From NCBI RefSeq assembly GCF_029917005.1, contig NZ_CP123967.1, positions 930,001-994,000 on the forward strand: a DNA stretch of 64,000 bases, in the 5' to 3' direction. Source of the stretch: Tessaracoccus lacteus. GTDB lineage: Bacteria; Actinomycetota; Actinomycetes; Propionibacteriales; Propionibacteriaceae. Positions 47,741 through 57,321 of this stretch are shown here, one piece after another. Within the stretch, counting starts at the first letter, position 1. Each line of letters opens with the position of its first letter. The notes beneath the pieces were generated by a model. The model did no database searches. It saw nothing but the letters and a program-made list of their open reading frames with translations, and was not told the DNA's origin. The translations under genes were made by a program, and so were the position numbers.

Positions 47741-48801
47741 TACTCGTCTCCATCCTGGAAGTCGTTGCGGGAGTCACGCTCGAAGTAGCTCGGCCCGACG
47801 GGGACCGTGAAGTCGCTCTGCGCGACGAGGTAGCCCTCCTCGTTGACGCGGATGGGGAGCTGGGGCAGCGCCCGGGCGGCGGGGCCGAACACGACCGTGC
47901 CGCTGTTGCCGAGGTCGAACGTCGACTGGTGGCAGGGGCAGAGCAGGTGGTGGGTCTGCCGCTCCCACAGGGAGATGGGGCAGCCGACGTGCGTGCAGAT
48001 CTTCGAGTAGGCGAGGATGCCGGAGACCTGCCAGTCCTTGCGTGACTCGGGGATCCTGATCGACGCCGGGTCCATGCGCACGACGATGATCGCGGCCTTG
48101 GCCTTCTGCTGCTGCAACTCGGTGCCGTGCAGGTCGAGCAGGTTGGCGGGCTGGGCATTGACCAGCTGGCCGATCTCGAGGTGCTCCGGGCGCAGCGGGA
48201 CCCAGTTCTCGTCGTTCACCAGGACGATGTCCTCGGCCCAGATGGTCTTCTCGATCGTCTCCGCGCGGACCTTCTTCGTCGGCCAGGGGCCCATGTCCGC
48301 GAACAGCAGGACGCCGGGGATCACGGCGAAGCCGACAGCGCCGCCGAGCGCCCCGAGCAGCAGCGGGCGGCGCTTGACGCCCGACTGCTCCACGCCGTCG
48401 TTCCACTTGGCGATGGTGGCCGCGCGGTCCTCCTCGGAGGAGGCCGCGGTGTGGCGCTCCTCGGCCATCTCCTCGTCGCCCATGATGACGCGGGCCCACT
48501 GGATGACGGCGATGCCGATCAGCAGGACCGCGAGGCCTGCGGTGGTGCCGAGGCCGACGTTCAGGGCGCTCGCGTGCAGCCAGCCGAAGTCGATGTACAT
48601 GGTCTTCGGGACGACGAAGTAGATCACCACGAACGCGATGGCCAGCACCGGCACCAGGCCGAGCATGATCAGGATCGCGCGGTAGGCGCGGTTGCCCGCC
48701 CCCCGGTCGACGTCCGCGAAGCGCTCGACGTGCTCCTCGATGCCGGGATCCGGGACGACGTGACCGAGATCGGGATCCTTGACTGGCAGGTTGTCGCTCA
48801 T
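47740..48801 (-). CDS. qcrA: Cytochrome bc1 complex Rieske iron-sulfur subunit
   Basis: A 353-residue actinobacterial QcrA with three membrane helices before the Rieske domain. 2Fe-2S ligands are in CTHVGCPISLW and CPCHQSTFDL. Its start overlaps the qcrC stop by 4 bases. Confidence 0.96.
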   Translation of the reverse strand: MSDNLPVKDPDLGHVVPDPGIEEHVERFADVDRGAGNRAYRAILIMLGLVPVLAIAFVVIYFVVPKTMYIDFGWLHASALNVGLGTTAGLAVLLIGIAVIQWARVIMGDEEMAEERHTAASSEEDRAATIAKWNDGVEQSGVKRRPLLLGALGGAVGFAVIPGVLLFADMGPWPTKKVRAETIEKTIWAEDIVLVNDENWVPLRPEHLEIGQLVNAQPANLLDLHGTELQQQKAKAAIIVVRMDPASIRIPESRKDWQVSGILAYSKICTHVGCPISLWERQTHHLLCPCHQSTFDLGNSGTVVFGPAARALPQLPIRVNEEGYLVAQSDFTVPVGPSYFERDSRNDFQDGDE

Positions 48802-49595
48802 CGGGCGCGGGCCCCCTTCTTGGCGATCCAGGTGGCAACGATGGCGAGGCCGCCGATGCCGATGACGAAGATCCAGAAGCCCTCGGACACGGGGCCGGCG
48901 TCACCCATGGTGAGGCCACCGTAGTTCGGCTGGGAGTTGACCTCTTCGAGGTAGGCGATGATCTCGGTCACCGACTCGTCGGTCATCACATCCTTCGAGA
49001 AGGTCGGCATCATCTGCGGTCCGGTGCGCATGGCCTCGTAGATGTGCACGGCGCTGGTGTCGCGCAGCGAGGGGGCGTACTTGCCCTCCGGCATGGCACC
49101 GCCGCCGCCGGTGATGCCGTGGCAGGCCGAGCAGTTGGCGCGGAAGAGCGCTCCGCCACGGGCGATGTCCTCCTCGGAGAGGTCGGCCGTGTACTGCGAC
49201 TCCTCCGGGATGGCGGGTCCGGCGCCCAGCGACGCGACGTAGGCGGCCACCGACTCGATCTGGTCCTCGGTGAACTGCACCTCGCGGGCCGGGATCTGCG
49301 CCTCGCCGCGGGCAGCGGGCATGCGGCCGGTGCCCATCTGGAAGTCGACGGAGGCGGCGCCGACGCCGATCAGCGTGGGCCCTGCGGTGGTGCCCTCGCC
49401 GTTCAGGCCGTGGCACGACGAGCAGTTCTGGTCGAAGATCGCCTTGCCCTGCTCGACCTGTTGGGTCGTCTCGGTCTCGGCGGATGAACGCTGGGGGCTC
49501 ACCACCGAGTAGCTGAGCGCGAGCACGACGAGCGTCAGGAGCAGCAGCACGGGTCGGGCGGCGGATCGCCGCCGAAGAGACGTGAGGAACTTCAC
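48798..49595 (-). CDS. qcrC: Cytochrome bc1 complex dihaem cytochrome c subunit
   Basis: 265 residues: N-terminal membrane anchor (PVLLLLTLVVLALSYSVV), two haem-binding motifs CSSCH and CSACH, and a C-terminal helix (GFWIFVIGIGGLAIVATWIA). Two c-type haems let it hand electrons straight to the aa3 oxidase within the bc1-aa3 supercomplex. It follows ctaE after 24 bp. Confidence 0.96.
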   Translation of the reverse strand: MKFLTSLRRRSAARPVLLLLTLVVLALSYSVVSPQRSSAETETTQQVEQGKAIFDQNCSSCHGLNGEGTTAGPTLIGVGAASVDFQMGTGRMPAARGEAQIPAREVQFTEDQIESVAAYVASLGAGPAIPEESQYTADLSEEDIARGGALFRANCSACHGITGGGGAMPEGKYAPSLRDTSAVHIYEAMRTGPQMMPTFSKDVMTDESVTEIIAYLEEVNSQPNYGGLTMGDAGPVSEGFWIFVIGIGGLAIVATWIAKKGARAR

Positions 49596-49619
49596 TTCGA
49601 GATTCTCCTGTTGCTCGGT

Positions 49620-50324
49620 CTAGCGGAGGAAGTAGAGGACGCCGAACAGCAGGATCCAGATGACGTCGACGAAGTGCCAGTAGTAGGACACGACGTGGGC
49701 GCCAACGGTCTGCTCGTGGGTGTGGGTGCGCGTCATGAATGAGCGGGTCAGCACGAACCACATGGCGACGACCCCGCCCAGCACGTGGAGGCCGTGGAAT
49801 CCCGTGGCGAGGAAGAACAGCGACCAGTACTGGTTGGTCTGGATGGTGAAGCCCTCGTTGAAGAGGGTGAAGTACTCCCACACCTGCCCGGACAGGAACA
49901 CGGAGCCGAGGATGGCGGTCACGATGAAGCCCTCGCGCATGCCCCACCGCAGCGGGTTGAACCAGGATCCGCTGACCCGGCCGTGCTCGGCAGCGTTGGC
50001 GGCCAGCTGGCACGTCACCGAGCTCAGAACCAGGATCGCGGTGTTGATGCTCGCGAACGTGACGTCCAGGTGGATCGTGTTGGCGTCCCACAGCGACTGG
50101 GTGCCGGCCTCGACGGCCGCGGCGGTGGTGATGTCACGCGTCCAGAAGTAGGCGGCGAACACCGCGGCGAAGAACATGAGTTCGCTGGCGAGCCACACGA
50201 TGACCCCGACGGCGACCGGATCGGGTCGGCCGGCTGGCCTGTTCAGGCGTGCAGAGGGGATCGGATGGAGCGCCCCTGTCGGCAGAGGCGATGGTGCGCT
50301 GAGAGTCTCATGTCTGGTGGCCAC
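49620..50324 (-). CDS. ctaE: Cytochrome c oxidase subunit III
   Basis: GTG 50324 gives 234 residues; the much longer open frame upstream is antisense to trpD. Helices include PVAVGVIVWLASELMFFAAV and FLATGFHGLHVLGGVVAMWF (family GFHGLHV motif), ending SYYWHFVDVIWILLFGVLYF. It is the first gene of the ctaE-qcrCAB operon. Confidence 0.94.
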   Translation of the reverse strand: MATRHETLSAPSPLPTGALHPIPSARLNRPAGRPDPVAVGVIVWLASELMFFAAVFAAYFWTRDITTAAAVEAGTQSLWDANTIHLDVTFASINTAILVLSSVTCQLAANAAEHGRVSGSWFNPLRWGMREGFIVTAILGSVFLSGQVWEYFTLFNEGFTIQTNQYWSLFFLATGFHGLHVLGGVVAMWFVLTRSFMTRTHTHEQTVGAHVVSYYWHFVDVIWILLFGVLYFLR

Positions 50325-50532
50325 GACGTCATTATTGCGGGAAAAAGGCCTCATGGTCACGTGGACGCGAAAGTTAACTGACCCCGGCCGAGTCACCCGC
50401 GCGCGGTTTGCCATAATGCGGGCCAGCAGTGTAGGGACAGTGCGTCGCGCTTTCGGAGCCAGGCGGCCGCGCCGCCCCGCCGCGACGTGGCTACGATGAG
50501 GGGCAGACTCTCGAAGACGAAGGATGATCCAC

Positions 50533-50943
50533 ATGAGCAACGATCCGGTGCAGGTGCTCCTGTTCTCCGACGACCGCACGGTCCGCGAACAGGTCCGCCT
50601 CACGCTTGGTCGGCGCGTCGCCTCCGACCTGCCGGAGATCGAGGTGTTCGAGGTCGCGACACAGGGCGCGCTGCTCCGCACCCTCGACGCCGGCAACGAG
50701 TACGCGGTCCTCATCCTGGACGGCAACGCGCAGCCCTCCGGCGGCTTCGGCATCGCCCACCAGATCAAGGAGGAGTACGCCGACAGCGCACCGATCCTGC
50801 TGCTGGTGACGCGCGAGGCCGACGCCTGGCTGGCGTCCTGGTCCCGCGCCGAGGCGGTCGCTCCGTTCCCCGTCGACCCCGTCACGCTGCCCGAACAGGT
50901 CGCGAACCTCATCCGCGCAGGGCGGGCCGAGGCGAAGGCCTGA
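50533..50943 (+). CDS. Stand-alone receiver-like protein
   Basis: ATG 50533 gives 136 residues of CheY-like fold with no output domain. The acidic pair SDDR and a phospho-acceptor candidate Asp in AVLILDGNAQ are present, but the conserved lysine (normally in a KP pair) is replaced in EAVAPFPVDP. It may not be switched by phosphorylation. Its stop overlaps the trpD ATG by one base; an adjacent kinase gene is absent. Confidence 0.75.
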   Translation: MSNDPVQVLLFSDDRTVREQVRLTLGRRVASDLPEIEVFEVATQGALLRTLDAGNEYAVLILDGNAQPSGGFGIAHQIKEEYADSAPILLLVTREADAWLASWSRAEAVAPFPVDPVTLPEQVANLIRAGRAEAKA

Positions 50944-51980
50944 TGTCCGGCTACACCTGGCCCGACATTCTCACCGGGCTGGTCCGCCGCGAGGGCCTCG
51001 AGGCCTCCGCCGCGACGTGGGCGCTCAATGAGATCTTCGCGGGCCGCGCCTCCGAGGTGCAGGTCGCGGCCCTCCTGACGGCCCTGCGCGCCAAGGGCGA
51101 GTCCGAGGACGAGATCGCCGGGCTCGCCGGGGCGATGCTCGCCAACGCCGCGCCCATCGCGCTGGACCCCGACGCCGTCGACATCGTCGGCACGGGCGGC
51201 GACCGGGCCAACACCGTCAACATCTCCACCATGGCCGCGATCGTCGCGGCCGGCGCTGGGGCGAAGGTCGTCAAGCACGGCGCCCGCGCCGCCTCCTCCA
51301 TGGCCGGCACCGCCGACACCCTCGAGGCGCTCGGCGTGAAGATCGACCTCGACCCCGCGCGCCAGCCGGAGGTCCTCGACGAGGTCGGCATCGTGTTCCT
51401 GTTCGCGCAGCTCTACCACCCGGCCATGAAGAACGTCGCGGCCGTGCGCAGGCAGCTGGGCATCCAGACCACGTTCAACTTCCTCGGCCCGCTGGCCAAC
51501 CCGGCCCGCCCCCGCGCCATGGCGCTGGGCGTCGCGAACGACGACATCGCGCCCGTCGTGGCGCGCGTGCTCGCCGAGCGCGGCACGCGGGGCATGGTGT
51601 TCCGCGGCTTCGACGGCCTCGACGAGCTGACCACCACCTCGCCGTCCGACGTGTGGCTGATCGCCGAAGGGCGCGTGCACCGCACCACCCTCGACCCGAT
51701 GGAGCTCGGTCTCCAGCCGTCCGCCCCTGTCGCGCTCACCGGCGGTGACGCCGGGCACAACGCGCAGGTGGCGCGCGACGTGGTCGCCGGGAAGCCCGGG
51801 GCAGTCCGCGACATCGTCTCGCTGAACGCTGCGGCGGCGCTGCTCGCCTACCGCGGCATCTCCACCGTCGAGCCGCTGCTCGACCAGCTGCAGGGCCCGC
51901 TGGCGGACGCGCAGCGCTCGATCGACGAGGGCCACGCTCAGGCCACGCTGGAGAAGTGGGTCGAGGTCACCAACCGCTGA
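50943..51980 (+). CDS. trpD: Anthranilate phosphoribosyltransferase
   Basis: A 345-residue enzyme of tryptophan synthesis joining anthranilate and PRPP. PRPP-binding VDIVGTGGDRANTVNIST and KHGARAASSMAGTADTLEALG, plus GLDELTTTSPSDVW, are seen. No other trp gene is adjacent; this trpD next to ctaE is a usual actinobacterial arrangement. Confidence 0.95.
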   Translation: MSGYTWPDILTGLVRREGLEASAATWALNEIFAGRASEVQVAALLTALRAKGESEDEIAGLAGAMLANAAPIALDPDAVDIVGTGGDRANTVNISTMAAIVAAGAGAKVVKHGARAASSMAGTADTLEALGVKIDLDPARQPEVLDEVGIVFLFAQLYHPAMKNVAAVRRQLGIQTTFNFLGPLANPARPRAMALGVANDDIAPVVARVLAERGTRGMVFRGFDGLDELTTTSPSDVWLIAEGRVHRTTLDPMELGLQPSAPVALTGGDAGHNAQVARDVVAGKPGAVRDIVSLNAAAALLAYRGISTVEPLLDQLQGPLADAQRSIDEGHAQATLEKWVEVTNR

Positions 51981-52608
51981 GCAGCGCGGCCGCGAACGGG
52001 CCGAGCCACAGGGCCGGCCCGTAGGCGAAGTGCCGGGGCCTGCCGGGCCCGCGGGCCGCCCACGCGGCATGCACGATCCCGTGCGCCGCGCCGAGGAGCG
52101 TGCCGGCCAGCAGCGCCGTCGCCCAGGCCATCGGCCCGCCGAGCGTGCCGACGGCCCCGACCAGCGCGGCGAGCCGGACGTCGCCGAAGCCCAGCCCCGG
52201 CAGCAGCCGCCACAGGGTCCAGAACAGCGCGTAGGCTGCCGCCGCGCCTCCGAGGGCGGCCAGCGCCTCCCGCCACGACGCGGCCGCCAGAGCCGCGAGC
52301 CCGAGAGCCATGGCCCCGGCCACGACCCGGTGCAGGCGCCGGGGCAGCCACGTGGTCATGGCATCGACGGCCACCAGCGGCAGGCCGAGGCCGAGATACG
52401 GCGCCCACAGCCACCAGTGCGGCGGCGGCACGAGCCACAGGATCTGGGAGAGCGCCGCGCCGACGATCCCCACGGCGGCGATCGACCCGGGCGTGACCAG
52501 CTCCTCGAAGCGGGGTGCGGCATCGTCGTCGACGCGGATGCGGGGGACCAGCAGCGACCAGGAGAGCGCGGCGACGAGCGTCACCACCAGCTGCGTCGCC
52601 ACGATCAT
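51967..52608 (-). CDS. A24-family prepilin peptidase-like membrane protease
   Basis: ATG 52608 (MIVATQLVVTLVAAL) is preferred; a start at 52644 is also possible. About 213 residues, 6-7 helices, with the two catalytic aspartates in VDAMTTWLP and GLGFGDVRLAALVG. It lacks the N-methyltransferase domain of full prepilin peptidases. It overlaps the trpD end by 14 bp, convergently. No pilus genes are nearby. Confidence 0.82.
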   Translation of the reverse strand: MIVATQLVVTLVAALSWSLLVPRIRVDDDAAPRFEELVTPGSIAAVGIVGAALSQILWLVPPPHWWLWAPYLGLGLPLVAVDAMTTWLPRRLHRVVAGAMALGLAALAAASWREALAALGGAAAAYALFWTLWRLLPGLGFGDVRLAALVGAVGTLGGPMAWATALLAGTLLGAAHGIVHAAWAARGPGRPRHFAYGPALWLGPFAAALLSGW

Positions 52609-52637
52609 GCGCGCGAGACTATCGATAGGCTGGGGCG

Positions 52638-53840
52638 ATGCCACGCAGGATCAGCGCGTCCCAGGCCCGCCGGATCGCCATCCACGCCCAGCGGCTCGAC
52701 GCGCCGCACCCCTCGCGCCCCGGCCCGGCCACCCTGTCGCGGGCCATCGGACACCTCTCGGTGCTCCAGCTGGACTCGGTCAACGTGTTCGAGCGCAGCC
52801 ACTATCTGCCGCTGTTCTCACGGCTCGGCGCGTACGACAGGCGGACCCTCGACCGGCTGCTCCACCACGACCACGGGCGCAGCCTCGGCGCCTTCACCGA
52901 GTACACCGCGCACGAGGCCGCGGTGCTCCCCGTCGCCGACTGGCCCCTGTGGGCCTGGCGACGCCACGCCCCCGTCCGCGACGGCTACCGAAAGTGGGCG
53001 ACGGAGCACGCCGCGTTGATCGACGAGGTGCAGGCCGAGTTCCGGCAGCGCGGGGCGTTGAAGGTCAGCGAGCTGGAGCACGAGGACAACGTGCGCCTCG
53101 GCGGGGGCTGGTGGAACCACAACACGGTGCGGATCGCCGCGGAGTGGCTGTTCCGCCACGGCGAGCTGGTCACCGTCGGCCGGGACAGGTTCGAGCGCGT
53201 CCTCGCGCTCGCCGACGAGGTACTGCCCGCGGCCGCCCGCGCCGCCGTGCCGCGGGATGAGGCGCTGAGGGAGCTCGTGCGCCGCGCCGCCCGGGGCTAC
53301 GGGGTCGCGACGCTGGACGACCTGGCCGACCACCCGCGCGTCAAGGGCCCGTCCGTGCGCGCCGCCGTAGACGCGCTCGAGGCCTCCGGCGAGCTGGAGC
53401 CGGTCGAGGTCGAAGGCTGGGGGAGGCCCGCCTGGCTGGCCGCCGGCACCCGGATCCCGCGGTCGGTGACGGCCGCAACCGTGCTCAGCCCCTTCGACCC
53501 GCTCGTCTGGTACCGGCCACGGGCGATGCGGATCTTCGGCTTCCACTACCGGATCTCCATCTACACCCCCGCGGCGCAGCGCGAGCACGGCTACTACGTG
53601 CTGCCCGTCCTGGTCGACGACGACCTGGTCGGCCGCCTCGACCTCAAGAGCGACCGGAAGGCGGGCGTCCTGCTGGTGCAGCACGCCCACGTCGAGCCCG
53701 CATCGCACGACAGGCGGTTCGAGCTTGCCCGGCGGCTCGCACCCGTGCTCGCCTCGGCCGCCGGCTGGCAGGGGCTGACAGACGTGCAGGTCGTCGGCCC
53801 AGGTACCTGGGCCGACGACCTGCGGGTCGCTCTGCGCTGA
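52638..53840 (+). CDS. YcaQ-type winged-helix DNA glycosylase
   Basis: A 400-residue HTH_42/DUF1006 protein with tandem winged helices. The motif LSVLQLDSVNVFERSHYLPL carries the Q-L-D catalytic pattern of YcaQ (AlkZ has Q-x-Q). Members unhook DNA interstrand crosslinks from alkylating agents. It is divergent from the prepilin peptidase gene. Confidence 0.88.
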   Translation: MPRRISASQARRIAIHAQRLDAPHPSRPGPATLSRAIGHLSVLQLDSVNVFERSHYLPLFSRLGAYDRRTLDRLLHHDHGRSLGAFTEYTAHEAAVLPVADWPLWAWRRHAPVRDGYRKWATEHAALIDEVQAEFRQRGALKVSELEHEDNVRLGGGWWNHNTVRIAAEWLFRHGELVTVGRDRFERVLALADEVLPAAARAAVPRDEALRELVRRAARGYGVATLDDLADHPRVKGPSVRAAVDALEASGELEPVEVEGWGRPAWLAAGTRIPRSVTAATVLSPFDPLVWYRPRAMRIFGFHYRISIYTPAAQREHGYYVLPVLVDDDLVGRLDLKSDRKAGVLLVQHAHVEPASHDRRFELARRLAPVLASAAGWQGLTDVQVVGPGTWADDLRVALR

Positions 53841-53852
53841 TTCAGCGGCGCG

Positions 53853-54740
53853 TCAGCGCTGCGCCTTCGTGAAGCCGGCCTGCTGTGCCGCCTCCTCCGA
53901 GTTGAACCAGACCTCGGCGATCGTGCGCTCGTAGCCACCCGTGCCTGGGAGGTGGTACTTCTTCGACCGCTCGTTGCCCTTGATGATGAACTCGGCCGGT
54001 GGCTCGTCGCCCACGTAGGAGCCCTCGCCGTAGCCGTCGACGACCTCGAAGTCGGCCTCGGGGGCGGGCGCGCCCTCCGCCGTCATGTCGTTGTGCTCCT
54101 CGGCCTCCGCCTCGGTCACGACGATGTCGTCGGCCTCGGGCTCGGCCTCGGTGGGCGTCTCGATGTCGGAGGCGAACTTGGCCGCGTTCGAGAAGGTGTC
54201 GTTGTTGTTGACGTATGCCTTGCTCGGCTCGTGGGCCGTCCACCCGTCGTCCTTGGGGGAGAGGAAGTGCCGCAGGGCCGCCACGGCACCGGCGACGGCG
54301 GCGCCGATGGCGAGGAACTTGACGACGGAGCGGACCCTGCTCTTCTTCTTGACGGGCTCAAGCTCGCCGGAGAGGGCCTGGACGGCTGCGGTGCCGCGCC
54401 TGGTGGCCTCGGCGACGGCCGGGTGCTCGGCCGCCTGGTGCAGGACGTCCTGCAGCCTGGGGAGCAGGTCGTCCGTCACCTTGTCCTTGGCAGCCTCGAC
54501 GGCCGGCGGCACGCGGTCGAGCGCGTCCTTGAGGTGCGGCTCGAGGTCCTCGAGGCGCTTGGAGGCGAATTCGGCGGTGCGGACCCTCGCGTCCTTGAGG
54601 ACGGGCCCCGCCTGCTTCTGGGCCTCGTTCAGCAGTGCCTGGGCGCGATCCAGGCCGTCTTTCAGTGCGGCGGTCGAGTACTCGGCGGCGGCGGAGGCGG
54701 TCTCCACGGCGGCCTTCTTCAGTTCTTGTGAGGTGTTCAC
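53853..54740 (-). CDS. Coiled-coil membrane protein with C-terminal sunset domain
   Basis: 295 residues: residues 1-125 amphipathic helices rich in Ala/Lys/Glu (apolipoprotein-like), one transmembrane segment at about 137-155 ([21 protein letters not shown]), an acidic linker, and the C-terminal block [15 protein letters not shown]...[15 protein letters not shown], matching the sunset domain. Function unknown; it probably sits at the envelope. It is divergent from the cyclophilin gene. Confidence 0.75.
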   Translation of the reverse strand: MNTSQELKKAAVETASAAAEYSTAALKDGLDRAQALLNEAQKQAGPVLKDARVRTAEFASKRLEDLEPHLKDALDRVPPAVEAAKDKVTDDLLPRLQDVLHQAAEHPAVAEATRRGTAAVQALSGELEPVKKKSRVRSVVKFLAIGAAVAGAVAALRHFLSPKDDGWTAHEPSKAYVNNNDTFSNAAKFASDIETPTEAEPEADDIVVTEAEAEEHNDMTAEGAPAPEADFEVVDGYGEGSYVGDEPPAEFIIKGNERSKKYHLPGTGGYERTIAEVWFNSEEAAQQAGFTKAQR

Positions 54741-54890
54741 AAGTTCCTCCCAAATGTTGTGGCTCGTGATCGAGCACCTCCCACGCTACCGGCTTCCCAG
54801 TCCTCGGCAAGGGGGGAACGTGGAACAGGGCGCCGCGTTGGGGCGGTCTGCAAGACTGGGGGCGTATCCATTCGAAAGGACGCAGACACA

Positions 54891-55400
54891 GTGAGCACTG
54901 CCACGCTGCACACCAACCGCGGTGACATCGTCATCGAGCTGTTCAATGACCACGCCCCCCAGACTGTCGCGAACTTCGTCGGCCTGGCCGACGGCACCAA
55001 GGAGTTCGTGGACTTCCAGACGGGTGAGCCCACCACCGGCAGGTTCTACGACGGCCTGACGTTCCACCGCGTCATCGACGGCTTCATGATCCAGGGCGGA
55101 GACCCGCGGGGCGACGGCCGCGGCGGACCCGGCTACACCTTCGCCGACGAGTTCCACCCCGAGCTGAGCTTCAACAAGCCCTACCTTCTCGCGATGGCGA
55201 ACGCCGGGCCCGGCACCAACGGCTCGCAGTTCTTCATCACCGTCGCGCCGACCCCGCACCTCAACCGTCGCCACACCATCTTCGGTGCCGTCACGGACGA
55301 GACCTCGCAGGCCGTCGTGGACGCGATCGCCGCGACGCCGGTCGACCGCATGGACCGCCCCGTCGAGCCCGTCGTGATCACCTCCGTCACGCTGGCCTGA
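54891..55400 (+). CDS. ppiA: Peptidyl-prolyl cis-trans isomerase, cyclophilin type
   Basis: The GTG at 54891 with a GAAAGGA site gives 169 residues, cytoplasmic. Active-site segments [15 protein letters not shown] and [13 protein letters not shown] are intact. It converges with the exonuclease gene, overlapping by 14 bp. Confidence 0.95.
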   Translation: MSTATLHTNRGDIVIELFNDHAPQTVANFVGLADGTKEFVDFQTGEPTTGRFYDGLTFHRVIDGFMIQGGDPRGDGRGGPGYTFADEFHPELSFNKPYLLAMANAGPGTNGSQFFITVAPTPHLNRRHTIFGAVTDETSQAVVDAIAATPVDRMDRPVEPVVITSVTLA

Positions 55401-57180
55401 CGTACCGCGACCGCCCGTCCCGCTCCGCGGGGCGGGCGTCGTCATGTCCGGGCAGCGGGGGCGTGCGGGCGAGCTCCGGCCCCAGCAGCTCCAGAGCGAG
55501 CGCCCCCTCCGCGACGCCGGCGTGCACCGGCCAGAGCCAGTCCCCGTCGGTCTCGATGAGCCGGACCCCCGGCTGCTCGAGCCAGGCGGCGATCCGCTCA
55601 GCCTCCTCGACGCTGCCCGCGGGCAGGCCGCCGGCGGGCCGCAGCACCGTCTCGGCGGACGCGGCGGCCTCCTCCGCTGCGCTGCGCGCCAGGGCGGACG
55701 GGGCCGCGGTGGCCGCCGCGAGTCTGCCGTAGCGGATGACGTGGATGTCCCAGCCGCGCGGTGACTCCACGGCCGCGATGAGCTGCGGGACTGCGGCGAG
55801 CGAGCGCAGCCGGTGGTGGCGCAGCGAGGCACGGTAGTAGCCGCTCAGCCGGCCGGCGATGACGCCGGCCTCCTCGTAGCGTTCCTGCTCCACGAGGCGG
55901 CGCAGGCGGCCCCGGACGCTCCGCAGCACGGGGCGCACGTCCGAGGTCCAGCTCTCGCGCAGGGCCTCGGCGACCTCGCCGTAGCTGTCGGCACCCTCAC
56001 CCAGTTCACAGGGGGCGACGCAGCGGCCCATCTCGGCGAGCGCGCAGGACGCAGTCGGTTTCCTGGCCGACAGGCGGGTGCTGCAGCGGCGGACCTTGAA
56101 GGCGTCGTACAGCGTCAGGGCCGCCTCCTCGGCGCCCTCCCGGTTCCGGAACGGTCCGAAGACCGTGGCCCCTTCCGGGACCCGTGTGACGATCGACAGG
56201 CGGGGGAAGGCCTCGTCGGTCAGCCTCAACCACACGAGCTTGCGTTGGTTCTTCGATCGCCGGTTGTAGCGGGGCGCCTGGGACTCGATCATCCGCAGCT
56301 CACGGACCTCGGCCTCCAGGTCCGTCGCGCAGGTCACGACGTCCACCCCGGTCGCGACCCGGACCATCTCGTGGATGCGGCCGCGCGTCTCCGAGGCGGT
56401 GAAGTAGGAGCGCACCCGTCGGCGCAGGTTGTTCGACTTGCCGACATAGAGGACCTCGCGGCGCCGGTGGCCGTCGGCGTCGGTGGAGTCCGCGTAGAAG
56501 GAGTAGACGCCCGCAGCCTCCGGTACAGCGGCGGCCCAGACCCGCTTCGCGCGACGGTCGGGTGACACCTTCACGGCGAATTCTGTGAGGTCCTCGAGCG
56601 TCGCCACGCCCAGGTTCCCGACCCGCTCGAGGAGCCCGTGCAGCACGTCGACTGTGGCGCGGGCGTCGCTGAGCGCCCGGTGGTTCGGCTCGGTGGTCGA
56701 ACGGAAGTAGCGGGCCAGCGTGCCCAGCTTGCAGTTGGGCACCTCGTCGCGCAGCAGTGCGGTGCGCGCCAGCGCGACGGTGTCGACCACGGCCGGCCCG
56801 CGCCACGCCAGCCCGAGCTGCTCGTAGCCGCGCCTCAGGAAGCCCACGTCGAACCGGGCGTTGTGGGCGACGAGCACCGCACCCGCGGAGAACTGGTCGA
56901 AGGACGGCAGCGCGACGTCGATCGGGGGCGCGGATGCGACGAGTTGGGTGGTGATGCCGGTGAGGACCTGGATCATCGGCGGGATGGGGGAGACGGGGCG
57001 CACGAGCGTCTGGAACTCGCCGATGACGTCGCCGCCGCGCACCTTGACGGCGCCGATCTCCGTGATCTCGCTCTCGGCCGTGCTCCCGGTGGTCTCGAGG
57101 TCCACCACGACGAAGGTCACCTCCGACAGCGGGACGCCGAGGTCGTCGAAGGACGGCTGGATGGGCACGGTGGACGTCAT
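55387..57180 (-). CDS. DEDD exonuclease / GIY-YIG (UvrC-like) fusion protein
   Basis: ATG 57180 gives 597 residues. Residues 15-185 are a DnaQ-like 3'-5' exonuclease ([37 protein letters not shown]). Residues about 225-310 are a GIY-YIG nuclease ([24 protein letters not shown]). The remainder resembles the UvrC mid-region. This fusion is widespread in actinobacteria and may act in repair or editing; the role is unproven. Confidence 0.9.
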   Translation of the reverse strand: MTSTVPIQPSFDDLGVPLSEVTFVVVDLETTGSTAESEITEIGAVKVRGGDVIGEFQTLVRPVSPIPPMIQVLTGITTQLVASAPPIDVALPSFDQFSAGAVLVAHNARFDVGFLRRGYEQLGLAWRGPAVVDTVALARTALLRDEVPNCKLGTLARYFRSTTEPNHRALSDARATVDVLHGLLERVGNLGVATLEDLTEFAVKVSPDRRAKRVWAAAVPEAAGVYSFYADSTDADGHRRREVLYVGKSNNLRRRVRSYFTASETRGRIHEMVRVATGVDVVTCATDLEAEVRELRMIESQAPRYNRRSKNQRKLVWLRLTDEAFPRLSIVTRVPEGATVFGPFRNREGAEEAALTLYDAFKVRRCSTRLSARKPTASCALAEMGRCVAPCELGEGADSYGEVAEALRESWTSDVRPVLRSVRGRLRRLVEQERYEEAGVIAGRLSGYYRASLRHHRLRSLAAVPQLIAAVESPRGWDIHVIRYGRLAAATAAPSALARSAAEEAAASAETVLRPAGGLPAGSVEEAERIAAWLEQPGVRLIETDGDWLWPVHAGVAEGALALELLGPELARTPPLPGHDDARPAERDGRSRYVRPA

Positions 57181-57259
57181 GGGCCAGACGTTACCGACGG
57201 GCTCCGACACTTCCGCGGAAGGGGCAGGCGACCGCCTGTGGACAACCCGCCGCGCAACT

Positions 57260-57294
57260 TGAGAAATCCTTAAGACGCCTCTAAGGTTTTCTCA
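57260..57294. promoter_or_regulatory. AT-rich 13-bp inverted repeat upstream of NlpC/P60 gene
   Basis: TGAGAAATCCTTA and TAAGGTTTTCTCA match as inverted arms at 12 of 13 positions with a 9-nt loop, 27 bp upstream of the GTG. It stands out in GC-rich DNA. An operator or a 5' UTR hairpin are both possible. Confidence 0.6.
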
Positions 57295-57321
57295 GACTGG
57301 TCCCCCTCGTCTGGAGTATCT

